IMG/VR virus record: IMGVR_UViG_3300040960_001553
Coordinates: 1-27,910 of that record
Source of the DNA: a virus
Strand: one strand, 5' to 3'
DNA length: 27,910 nucleotides
Part shown: positions 6,398-13,600 of the stretch, one piece after another
Layout of the letters: every line of letters starts with the position of its first letter
How positions within the stretch are numbered: the first letter of the stretch is position 1
Position numbers and translations under genes: made by a program
The notes under the pieces: generated by a model
The model's input: only the letters and a program-made list of their open reading frames with translations
Told to the model about the DNA's origin: nothing
The model's database searches: none

Positions 6398-6858
6398 TCT
6401 GAAAATAGTCTCTTGTTTAAGTCCCGTTGCCCGAAATACCACCCGCCGTAAGCGAATGCTATTGTGAAAATTTGCTGGAGAATGATGTCCTGGTATTGCT
6501 CAGGCATCTGGAAGTACAGGATGCCAGCTAGAATGTGTACGCCTACAGCCAGCAATGGACGCACAGATCCCTTAAATACGAAGTGCCATATCAACAGACC
6601 CTTCTGCCAAGGTTTCTCTGCTATGCTCGCTACAGATACCAACGCATCACTTTCATGCTGGGCTGCTTTCTGAGACGCTTGAAAGTCTGCACTATCAGCC
6701 TCAATGGTTCCCTTGTCGATTTGGAGCTTTACCATCTCCCTTTCGATTTCGGCTTGAGCCTTCATGCCCTTAATCTTCAGCCAGCCAGACGCAACGGAGC
6801 CGACAATTCCAAGAATGCCACCAGTGCCTGCGTTAGTTAATGCTTGAATCCAGTCCAT
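6394..6858 (-). CDS. Holin-like membrane protein (3-TM type)
   Basis: The product is 154 residues. A Gly-rich N-terminal segment (AGTGGILGIVGSVASGWL) is followed by an amphipathic, charged helix of about 50 residues. Two hydrophobic segments then appear at roughly 88-118 (GLLIWHFVFKGSVRPLLAVG and onward) and 125-146 (IILQQIFTIAFAYGGWYFGQ). The 'R-P' inside the first membrane segment and the ending 'W-Y-F-G-x-R' resemble the holin family of three transmembrane helices known from gene transfer agents and phages. Holins time lysis by permeabilising the inner membrane. No endolysin gene lies beside it, so the lysis role rests on family resemblance and position. Confidence 0.6.
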   Translation of the reverse strand: MDWIQALTNAGTGGILGIVGSVASGWLKIKGMKAQAEIEREMVKLQIDKGTIEADSADFQASQKAAQHESDALVSVASIAEKPWQKGLLIWHFVFKGSVRPLLAVGVHILAGILYFQMPEQYQDIILQQIFTIAFAYGGWYFGQRDLNKRLFSE

Positions 6859-6862
6859 AGTT

Positions 6863-7114
6863 TTAAGGAGTATAACTTTTAGCGTACTCGTACACCAATC
6901 TAACAGATAGTGTTCGATCCTCTAGTGCCTTCCTCAGTTCTTGGCGATCAGTCAATCCGAAGCACTCATCACTAAACAAAACATGATCCCTGAACCCCTC
7001 AAACTCCCAGTCGTTCTGCTTGCAAAGTTCGTTAATTACGTGGGCATAGTCCTTGAACCCCAAGAATCTTTCACTTGAGGAGTTGTTTAAAGTCTTTACG
7101 TTGCAAGCAATCAT
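6863..7114 (-). CDS. Hypothetical protein, 83 residues
   Basis: A soluble, mildly acidic protein with predicted helices around YAHVINELCKQNDWEFEGF and LTDRQELRKALEDRTLSVRL. Three cysteines are scattered without a motif. I do not recognise it. No SD precedes the ATG; the 26 nt upstream contain a weak hairpin followed by TTGTTTT. It lies between the secreted FN3 protein and the holin candidate, so a role in lysis or its timing is possible but unsupported. Confidence 0.5.
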   Translation of the reverse strand: MIACNVKTLNNSSSERFLGFKDYAHVINELCKQNDWEFEGFRDHVLFSDECFGLTDRQELRKALEDRTLSVRLVYEYAKSYTP

Positions 7115-7123
7115 TTAAAACAA

Positions 7124-7140
7124 GGGAGTGCTTCCGCTCC
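7124..7140 (-). terminator. Possible weak intrinsic terminator between FN3 and the 83-aa gene
   Basis: Read on the - strand, GGAGCGGAAGCACTCC can fold with a GGAG/CTCC stem (one internal mismatch, then one more G-C pair) and is followed by CTTGTTTT. The stem is short and the T run is interrupted, so any termination would be partial. It lies directly after the FN3 stop. Confidence 0.2.
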
Positions 7141-7584
7141 TCATGATCTTGATATAACAATCCTTCCTAGACTGTCTCTGTAGGTTCTAATTCTTACTTC
7201 GCGTGTCAGTAAATCACCGTTCGGTGAATCACCGTTTGGTGACCTAAAGCTCACCTCTTTGCTCTTAATTGCTGAACCTTTTAGGCTAGTGGGAGCTGCT
7301 GGAGGATATGTTTTAATACTAACGATGTTAGTCCAGCCCGATTCGCCGAATTGATTCCAAGCTCGGACCCGATAAGCTAGCGTCGCTCCGATGGGAATCA
7401 CGCCATCGGTAAATGTATCGGCATCCGCATTTGTCGCAGCAATAAGCAACCACTCGCCACCATTTTGCTGCCGCCAAATCTCAAAGCCATCCTCGTTGTC
7501 CGAGTTGTCCTGCCATTCCAAACGCAGGTCTGCTGCGTTTAGAACGGTTCCAAGAAATGCTAATGATAGGAGTATAATTTTCAT
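7141..7584 (-). CDS. Secreted fibronectin type III domain protein
   Basis: The product is 147 residues. Residues 1-18 are a typical Sec signal peptide (MKIILLSLAFLGTVLNA, likely cleaved after the final Ala; no lipobox Cys). Residues 19-98 form one fibronectin type III domain: LRLEWQDNSDNEDGFEIWRQ is the first-strand pattern, and YRVRAWNQFGESGWTNIV gives the later strands. The tail has a tandem SPNGDSPNGD and ends basic. A signal peptide is unusual for a virion gene, so the protein is probably exported to the periplasm or outer surface rather than built into particles; superinfection exclusion or help with lysis are possible roles. Similar FN3 domains are common in Planctomycetes and Verrucomicrobia. 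There is no SD. Confidence 0.7.
   Translation of the reverse strand: MKIILLSLAFLGTVLNAADLRLEWQDNSDNEDGFEIWRQQNGGEWLLIAATNADADTFTDGVIPIGATLAYRVRAWNQFGESGWTNIVSIKTYPPAAPTSLKGSAIKSKEVSFRSPNGDSPNGDLLTREVRIRTYRDSLGRIVISRS
7214..7242. repeat. Two tandem palindromic 15-bp repeats inside the FN3 gene
   Basis: On the + strand, TCACCGTTCGGTGA (7214-7227) is a perfect inverted repeat with a 2-nt centre, and TCACCGTTTGGTGA (7229-7242) is a near-copy with one changed base. The unit is 15 bp and encodes S-P-N-G-D twice on the - strand. Read on the - strand the units are TCACCAAACGGTGA and TCACCGAACGGTGA, sharing the TCACCAAA octamer with the repeats at 227-256. Confidence 0.75.
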
Positions 7585-7586
7585 GA

Positions 7587-8267
7587 TTAAGGCTTCAACG
7601 CCACTGCTAACATAGAACTTGTACCTGATATACTAGGCGTGACGGTTCTGGTTTTAGATCCAGTAGTAGCTTCTAGTTTTTCATTTATAGAAACAGCTGC
7701 GCCACCGCTATAGTATGCAGTATCAATCAACTCAGTACCATCTGACCAAGTATGCGTTATGCCTCCATTTGTGTTCCCAGCTATAGTTACGATCATAGTG
7801 TCTGCAGTTGTTGTCGTAACATCGACAGACCACGTCGGACCAAAAGCATTTGCGGCTGACCCGTAGGCATCAACTGGCGAGCCACTTGTCACGCAACCAG
7901 AATAAGCTCCGACCCAGATATAGTAAGCTTCACCATTAGGAAAAAACGCAGACCAAGTTTCCGTTGTGGCTGTCGCCGAAGAAGAAGCACGTTTCCAGTA
8001 AGCCGCTACAGTTGGTACGCTGCTTGCTGCTCCATCTTGTTCGGCTATCTTTGTCCAATCAGCTGGAGGAGAATCAGTTGGAGCGCTTCTATCGTTGGTT
8101 GTGCAAAACAGCAATAGAATGTCGTTGGCAGAAACCGCTGGTATGTTGACATCTATGTTAAGTGGTGAAGAGAATTTAAGCCCCGTTGTTACGTCAGAAT
8201 CCTCAAATGCGATGTCCGTAGTAGGGGCCGCAGCAGCAGGCTTTAAACTGGACTTCCAACGTAGCAT
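7587..8267 (-). CDS. Adhesin-like beta-sandwich structural protein
   Basis: The product is 226 residues, rich in Ser, Thr, Ala and Gly. The pattern 'ANDILLLFCTTND', 'SPPADWTKIAEQDG', 'AAYWKRASS', 'YIWVGAYSGCVTSGSPVDAY' is the recurrent scaffold of a phage and bacterial surface domain (D-x-L-L-x-F, P-x-x-W-T, W-K-x-A, Y-x-G-x-x-x-x-x-P-x-D). Such domains are thought to be accessory adhesins or tail-tip proteins; no enzymatic residues are visible. Its start shares an A with the previous stop (TAATG). It lies in the fibre cassette behind promoter P1. Confidence 0.6.
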   Translation of the reverse strand: MLRWKSSLKPAAAAPTTDIAFEDSDVTTGLKFSSPLNIDVNIPAVSANDILLLFCTTNDRSAPTDSPPADWTKIAEQDGAASSVPTVAAYWKRASSSATATTETWSAFFPNGEAYYIWVGAYSGCVTSGSPVDAYGSAANAFGPTWSVDVTTTTADTMIVTIAGNTNGGITHTWSDGTELIDTAYYSGGAAVSINEKLEATTGSKTRTVTPSISGTSSMLAVALKP

Positions 8268-8947
8268 TACAGCTTCTCGTACTCAGATTGGAACGTTACA
8301 GTGAGGTCGCCAGCATCAGCTTTTGCCAGTGCGTTCTCCTCAGCCGTAAAACAATTCTTGATATGGGTGCTGACTAGAGAAACCATTTCGTTCCAGTCAT
8401 CTAGTGTGTTGTGCCTAAATTCTTTTTGCCAAACCTCTTCGGTGTATTCAACTTCATTACCTTCCTCGTCGAAGTCTGTGTGCGTAATAGTAACTTTCTT
8501 GTCCATCTTCCAGCTAGCGTAACCAGTTGAAGATGGATCTGCATTTAGCATAGCCAAAACGGAGGTCATTTTTACCTGACTGTTCTCGTCTGTAGCTATA
8601 CGCCACAAATCAAAATTTTCATCAAGCCATTCAACGCCAGCCTGCTCCATGTCCCAACGATCAGAAGTAATTGAGCTTTTAAGTCTATTTATTGAAACCT
8701 GTTCGCTAAAACTTACGACATCCCAAGCCTGTACCCAACCATCATCCCTTCGCTCAAATACAGAATTCAGATTTTGCAAAACTGGATTGTATTCTGGTTT
8801 TGAGTCAATCGTATATGTATAGCAGTCAAAATCTGCAAGCACTGCAGCATTTAGTTCGCTCGGAAAACTTACATTTGGATTGTCCCGCTTGAGACGAGAC
8901 TGTGAATACGCAACAGGATTGCCGTCTTTGATTTTCAATATGTTCAT
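8267..8947 (-). CDS. DUF4376-type tail fibre accessory or assembly protein
   Basis: The product is 226 residues from ATG 8947 (TAATG overlap with the fibre gene); a longer in-frame extension to 9070 runs back into the fibre gene and is rejected. The C-terminal half has RWDMEQAGVEWLDENFDLWR, then KMTSVLAMLNADPSSTGYAS, a W-K segment, and a final amphipathic helix with HNTLDDWNEMVSLVSTHIKN. This layout (short strands, 'wk..dg', long C-terminal helix) matches DUF4376-like domains that follow phage tail fibres. Proteins of this kind are thought to help fold or attach the fibre. Position directly after the fibre gene supports this. Confidence 0.6.
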   Translation of the reverse strand: MNILKIKDGNPVAYSQSRLKRDNPNVSFPSELNAAVLADFDCYTYTIDSKPEYNPVLQNLNSVFERRDDGWVQAWDVVSFSEQVSINRLKSSITSDRWDMEQAGVEWLDENFDLWRIATDENSQVKMTSVLAMLNADPSSTGYASWKMDKKVTITHTDFDEEGNEVEYTEEVWQKEFRHNTLDDWNEMVSLVSTHIKNCFTAEENALAKADAGDLTVTFQSEYEKL

Positions 8948-10185
8948 TATGATGCGACCCCCGATGACATCCCGTAGAGTGTGCTGTTTACTTTCCATAC
9001 AACTACTATCGTCTCGTTTGTTGTGTCTAATGTTGGAGCAGATCCTCCGACCCATTCCATAGTAGGCCAAGTGGCAGTGTATGCAGTTCCGTCGTCAATA
9101 TGAAGTGTTATGGATTCGCCGTCTACTAACGAATCCGTAAACGTAACCGCTCCCGAAAACGTCAGCCTCTGAATCGTTCCGTTGGCTGGATCTAAAGCAG
9201 TTGATCCAGTGACGCTCGTTGTGTTTACTGCTAGCTCCTGTATAGGACCAGCCATGTCTAGGGTGGTGACATCTAGCTCAGTAAGAGTGGCGGAAGTAAC
9301 AAAAGACAAGTTTCCACTGCCATCGCTTTGAACTAAGCTATTAGCGGCACCATCATCATTTGGCAAAGTGAGTGTGTAAGTAGCTGCGGCACTGTGCGGT
9401 GGCCCCTTGATTGTAACCCCGTGCGAATTGGCTTCGCAGTTTAGGACAAGTTTTCCTGACGTGTCGTTCCCCTTGACAACAACTGAACCCGTTCCATTAG
9501 GAGCCAGGTCTATGTCAGCGTTAGAAACAGAAACAATGTCATGGGTAGATACGTCAAGATCTCCTCCTAAAACAGGTGTTGTATCTTGGGACACCTCAGA
9601 AAAACCACCAGAAGCAGCAGTAAGTCTTCCCTGTGCATCTACAGTAATATCTGCTGATGTGTAACTACCAGCACTAACAGTAGTATTAGCTAGCGATACA
9701 GTGCCTGTAGATGTAATAGGGCCTCCACTTAACCCCGTTCCCGTTCCTACGCTGGTTACTGTTCCACTTGTCAAAGTGGGCTTGTTTAGTATTTGAGAGT
9801 CCCCAGAAGAACTATTCCAGTCAGCGTTTACGTTTACCTGCGCGCCAGCTTCTACAGCAGACAATCTAGTTATATCTGAATCGTTAGTAAACTTATTGGT
9901 TGTTGAGCTGTCATCAATGTCGTCAGCATCTAAAACAACAGCACCAGTTTGAGTATTAACGGTAGTTACTGCACTACCCATAAATACCCACGCAGATCCA
10001 CTGTAACGATAAAACCCAGCAGGATACCCGGTGGTTGCAGCGATAACTAAGTGAACATCCCCTGACGTTGCACTACCAGGTAGACTAGCATAGTTTGCAA
10101 CCTCACCTTTAATTTCAGGAATTTGAGTGGCCTTGCGAACGCCCTCATCCACTTGTGGGCCAGTATACGAACTATTATATGCCAT
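8947..10185 (-). CDS. Tail fibre protein
   Basis: The product is 412 residues, rich in Ser/Thr/Gly/Ala with repeated beta segments. The N-terminal 80 residues include 'YASLPGSATSGDVHLVIAAT' and 'GFYRYSGSAWVFMG', a connector seen in phage fibres. The middle has 'DSQILNKPTLTSGTVTSVG', 'GTGLSGGPITSTGTVSL' and 'ITVDAQGRLTAA', phrases typical of trimeric fibre shafts. The C-terminal 90 residues are a separate beta domain ending in LYGMSSG. No enzymatic site and no intramolecular chaperone domain is evident; the following gene probably assists assembly. It starts with TAATG coupling after a 54-residue gene. Confidence 0.75.
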   Translation of the reverse strand: MAYNSSYTGPQVDEGVRKATQIPEIKGEVANYASLPGSATSGDVHLVIAATTGYPAGFYRYSGSAWVFMGSAVTTVNTQTGAVVLDADDIDDSSTTNKFTNDSDITRLSAVEAGAQVNVNADWNSSSGDSQILNKPTLTSGTVTSVGTGTGLSGGPITSTGTVSLANTTVSAGSYTSADITVDAQGRLTAASGGFSEVSQDTTPVLGGDLDVSTHDIVSVSNADIDLAPNGTGSVVVKGNDTSGKLVLNCEANSHGVTIKGPPHSAAATYTLTLPNDDGAANSLVQSDGSGNLSFVTSATLTELDVTTLDMAGPIQELAVNTTSVTGSTALDPANGTIQRLTFSGAVTFTDSLVDGESITLHIDDGTAYTATWPTMEWVGGSAPTLDTTNETIVVVWKVNSTLYGMSSGVAS

Positions 10186-10349
10186 TATTGTATTACGTTA
10201 AATGCTTCGTTAGATGGAGCAACATTGTAGGCTTGGTGTCCACCTGCCCCGTCGCTTACATTGTACTGATGACGTGACACAGCAGCAGCATCGCCCCCTA
10301 ATAAAAGGGAGGTCACAAAGGCTTTGACCTTAACTATGGTTGCCGACAT
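10185..10349 (-). CDS. Small hypothetical protein, 54 residues
   Basis: This frame fills the gap between the beta-rich 84-residue protein and the tail fibre exactly: its ATG (10349-10347) shares an A with the upstream TAA, and its TAA shares an A with the fibre ATG. The product begins MSATIVKVKAFVTSLLLGGD, with a short hydrophobic strand or helix, and continues with Gly/Asn/Tyr-rich sequence (RHQYNVSDGAGGHQAYNV). I know no family. The double TAATG junction strongly argues that it is translated; a minor fibre or connector role is inferred from position. Confidence 0.6.
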   Translation of the reverse strand: MSATIVKVKAFVTSLLLGGDAAAVSRHQYNVSDGAGGHQAYNVAPSNEAFNVIQ

Positions 10350-10603
10350 TAGAGCCTAGCTGCTATAAGTGGCGTAGCTGTGGTTCCTGTTGACAGGATG
10401 TGGGTGCCTTGTACTGGGTGATAGCTGTTAGCTGCAACGGGGATAGTGACATTTGACTGTCCACCACCTGGGCTAACTACGACGTTTCCAGCCGTACCTC
10501 CCACGTAAATCCATTGAAACTTAGCATCAGTAAATACCCTATTCGTGTCGTGAGGGCTTACAGTTTTGTAAACTTCTGCTGGTGATCCTATTGTTTGTGC
10601 CAT
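10349..10603 (-). CDS. Small beta-rich virion protein (decoration or spike-base type)
   Basis: The product is 84 residues, almost all beta-strand in composition. The order 'P-H-D-x-N-R-V-F', 'IYVGGTAGNVVVSPGGGQ', 'VTIPVAANSYHPVQGTHI' and 'STGTTATPLIAARL' is a recurring small-protein pattern in phages, where the ending 'x-T-G-T-T-A-x-x-I-x-A' is typical. Relatives lie beside tail fibres or capsids and are described as spike-base or decoration proteins; which applies here is unclear. It is the first gene behind promoter P1, so it should be made in quantity. The leader has no SD but carries ATAACAAC before the start. Confidence 0.6.
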   Translation of the reverse strand: MAQTIGSPAEVYKTVSPHDTNRVFTDAKFQWIYVGGTAGNVVVSPGGGQSNVTIPVAANSYHPVQGTHILSTGTTATPLIAARL

Positions 10604-10636
10604 AATTAGTGTTTGTTGTTATGGGGAATGCTGCGT

Positions 10637-10665
10637 ATTATACCACATTGCCCTGTGATTGTCAA
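10637..10665 (-). promoter_or_regulatory. Consensus sigma-70 promoter P1 (fibre and lysis module)
   Basis: On the - strand, TTGACA (10665-10660), a 17-bp spacer and TATAAT (10642-10637) match the sigma-70 consensus at all 12 positions. TTTAC precedes the -35 box. The expected start is near 10630, giving a leader of about 27 nt to the ATG at 10603. The -35 box begins 9 bp after the internal virion protein gene ends. P2 and P3 are close relatives. Confidence 0.85.
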
Positions 10666-10673
10666 GTAAAAAG

Positions 10674-13600
10674 TTAGAAATCCCACTTTTCCGAAATGCT
10701 TTTTCTCTTATCCTTATCTTGTTTAGTTATTGATTTTAAATATTTGTCTGCAGCGTATGAAAAATAATTAGCCCCAGGAACGCCAAGCAACTTAGACAAA
10801 GCCGAAATATAATTATCTCTATGAGCATCCTGAAACGCAGAAGTAAAAACCATATTGTTTTGACTCAGGAACCAAGCAGCCGCATCATCGCCCACAAGTT
10901 GTGCAGTTTTGCCTTCTACCAATTGACCAACAAATGGTATGCCTCCGACAAATTGAGATACTCCATAACGTGACGCATCTCGCCAAAACTGCTTGTCCCT
11001 TTCGTTGTCTTCATCTCGAAGACCTATTACTTCTTTTAATGAATCTCCTATAAAGTCTGTTCCAGCTAGATATAGAGAAGACAACACGACAGGAAATGCG
11101 ACAAACATTATAGCTTCTTGCACCTTACCATCTTTAAGCTGAGTCCCAGAATATCCAAGATTCAACATTCTGTTCATGTCTGCAGTAAATGCAGTAAGCT
11201 GCTTTTCCAAACCTCCAGAAGTAAAAAAGAAAGGCAACTGGTCTATTCTTCCAGAGGGAAAATAAACATTAATAATCCTATCAGCCTCTTTTATCGCTAA
11301 TTCATGGTTGCCAGTTTTCCCAGCAACTTCTTTGTACTTAGCTGTCCAAGCCATAGTTGTGGAATAGGAATCCAAAGCACCATAGACTGCCCATCCAGCT
11401 TCTTTAAATTTTTTAGATACTTTTTTATAGCCAGATAAAACTTGAGAGGTAATCTCTCCAGTTGGAATAATCCTGCTCCGAAGGGATTGCTCAGACAGTT
11501 CCGCAACTTCAATGCGATTAGTATCTCTTCTAGTCGCCATTAATTTTGACGAATTCACGGCAAATTCGTGCAGCTTGTCGTAGTTGCCAAAATCAGATAA
11601 AGTGTCAAACCATGCACCAGTTTCAACATCTTTCTTAATTGCTATTAAAGGAGCAAATGTTTTAAGCCAAGATGCTATATTTAATGCGGTTAAACTTGCT
11701 GCAGCGTTTTGCCTTAAGTGAGAAGTAAGCTCTATTATTGCACTACTTGGAGAATCAAATGTACCTCTGGCAACTTTGCTTAGATATTTTTTTATCCATT
11801 GTGCGGCAACGTCACTAGATTTGTTTAATTCTTTTCGTACAGCCTCGGAATTAAAAACCGATTCGGCTCTTCTTATTGTAGAATAAGTGGCTATTACATG
11901 CTCTGTGTTAGCAACGCTTGACAAAACGTCTCCAATAAAATCTAGGTTTCTGTTTCCCCAACCTATCCTTGCCCCTGTCCTAAACTTCTGATTGTTCATC
12001 TTAAAACCAGCATATTGAGCGTGGTCGTTAAAGATGTTTGATCCTGCAGAAATGTTGCTTAACCCGGTTATAGGCAAGTACCTTTCTTCCTTGGGCATGT
12101 CTACTCCAAAGCGTTTTTTATAAATGTTATTCAGCCTTGGGTAAACATCGTCATCAAAATAATCTATTACAAAGTCGACAAGGTCTTTGTACTTTTGTGG
12201 AAGCGCTTCTTCAATTAACCTTATTTGCTCGCCCTTCAGCGCTACACCGCCAAAGTTAGTAGCAGAAAGATGCCCACGGCCACGGGCATTTTGGTTGTGC
12301 CCATATACAAACATTGCCTCATGGAGAGACATTGCTCGATTGCCAACAGTCAACAATTGGTTCGTTCCAACAGAAGAAATATCTATTTCCAGCTCTTCTA
12401 GCTTTTTTTCTAGCAATCCATTTTTGCCAGAAAACCTTTGCTGCATTAATATGCCTTCGCTAAAAGCCTCAGAAATAGAATCAAACAAAGACTCAATCTT
12501 GGACCTTTTTTTGCCAGTAAGCATAACAGACATTGTTTGGTAGGTAGCAAGCTCCGATCCATACTTAGCAATAAAACTACGAATTTGAGCAACCTCCCGA
12601 GCGTCAGCCCTTCCTTCCGTTTTCGAAAGTTCTAGCTTTATTGTTTCAGATAAAGCTTTTATCTTTCTATTTTCGTTTAATACGTCTGCTTTTCTTTTTG
12701 TAACGCCTTCTTTTTTTATTGCTTTAATGTTTTCCGAAATATCATTTATTATGTCTTCCGTTAAATCTTCTTTAAGCAACGGGATTTGAGAACGCTCAAC
12801 AATGTCATTGTCTTCATCCGTAAGCTCATAATTTTCTTGCTCGTCAATTCTTCTGTTTAAATCTTCTAGGTCTAATCGTGCCTGGTTTCTTGCGGCTTCT
12901 GAATTATCTGTTAAGCCAAGCAAATCTAAATAATTGGTTAAGCCCTCTGTGTACTCGGGTGCCCAAGGAGTTTTCTTTTTCCCCTTCTTTGCTTGCTTTA
13001 TATCTTTGATTATTTTTGTAAGCTCTTTTTCAAGATTGGCTTTTTTAACAGCAACAATTTCTTCTTGAAAACTAGTCTCAATATTTTCTAGTTTTTTATT
13101 TAAAAGATTTTCTAAAGCTTCTAGTTTGGTTTTGCTAGATATATCTGCAACCGTCATTGGCTTTAGCTTATTGCCCTTAGGAAGTTTGGCATTTAACTTT
13201 CGGTGAAGTGCTTCAACTTGACGAATAGCTTCTGTTACTGATCTACGCTTTTCGGATTCCTCCCATCTCTTGTTTCTGGCTTGTTGCCTTGCTTCTTCTT
13301 TAATTTCTTTAACTCTATCAGAATGTTTTTCCCTTAAATCGCGAATAGTAGCCCTAAGCTTAAGTCCAAGTGTATTGATTTTTTGAGTTAATCCTTCCTC
13401 TCTATTTGCGGCTTTTTCTTTTTCGGCAAAAACACGAGCATCAGCTTTAGTTCGTTCAGCTTTTATTGCGTCTTGCCTGCGAATCAATTCTTTTTGAACA
13501 CGCTTTGCAAGCCTAACATCTCCACGAATTTTTTCTCTAGTTACCGCAAGTTCTTTAGGAGACAATTTTTTTCCTTGACCAGATATATGATTAAGAAGTT

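Noticed and set aside
7214-7242. CRISPR-like or phage attachment site reading of the tandem palindromes.
   Set aside because: There are only two 15-bp units without spacers, they lie inside a coding frame, and no integrase is present.
8948-9070. N-terminal extension of the DUF4376-type protein.
   Set aside because: It lies wholly inside the fibre gene in another frame, while ATG 8947 forms a normal TAATG junction.
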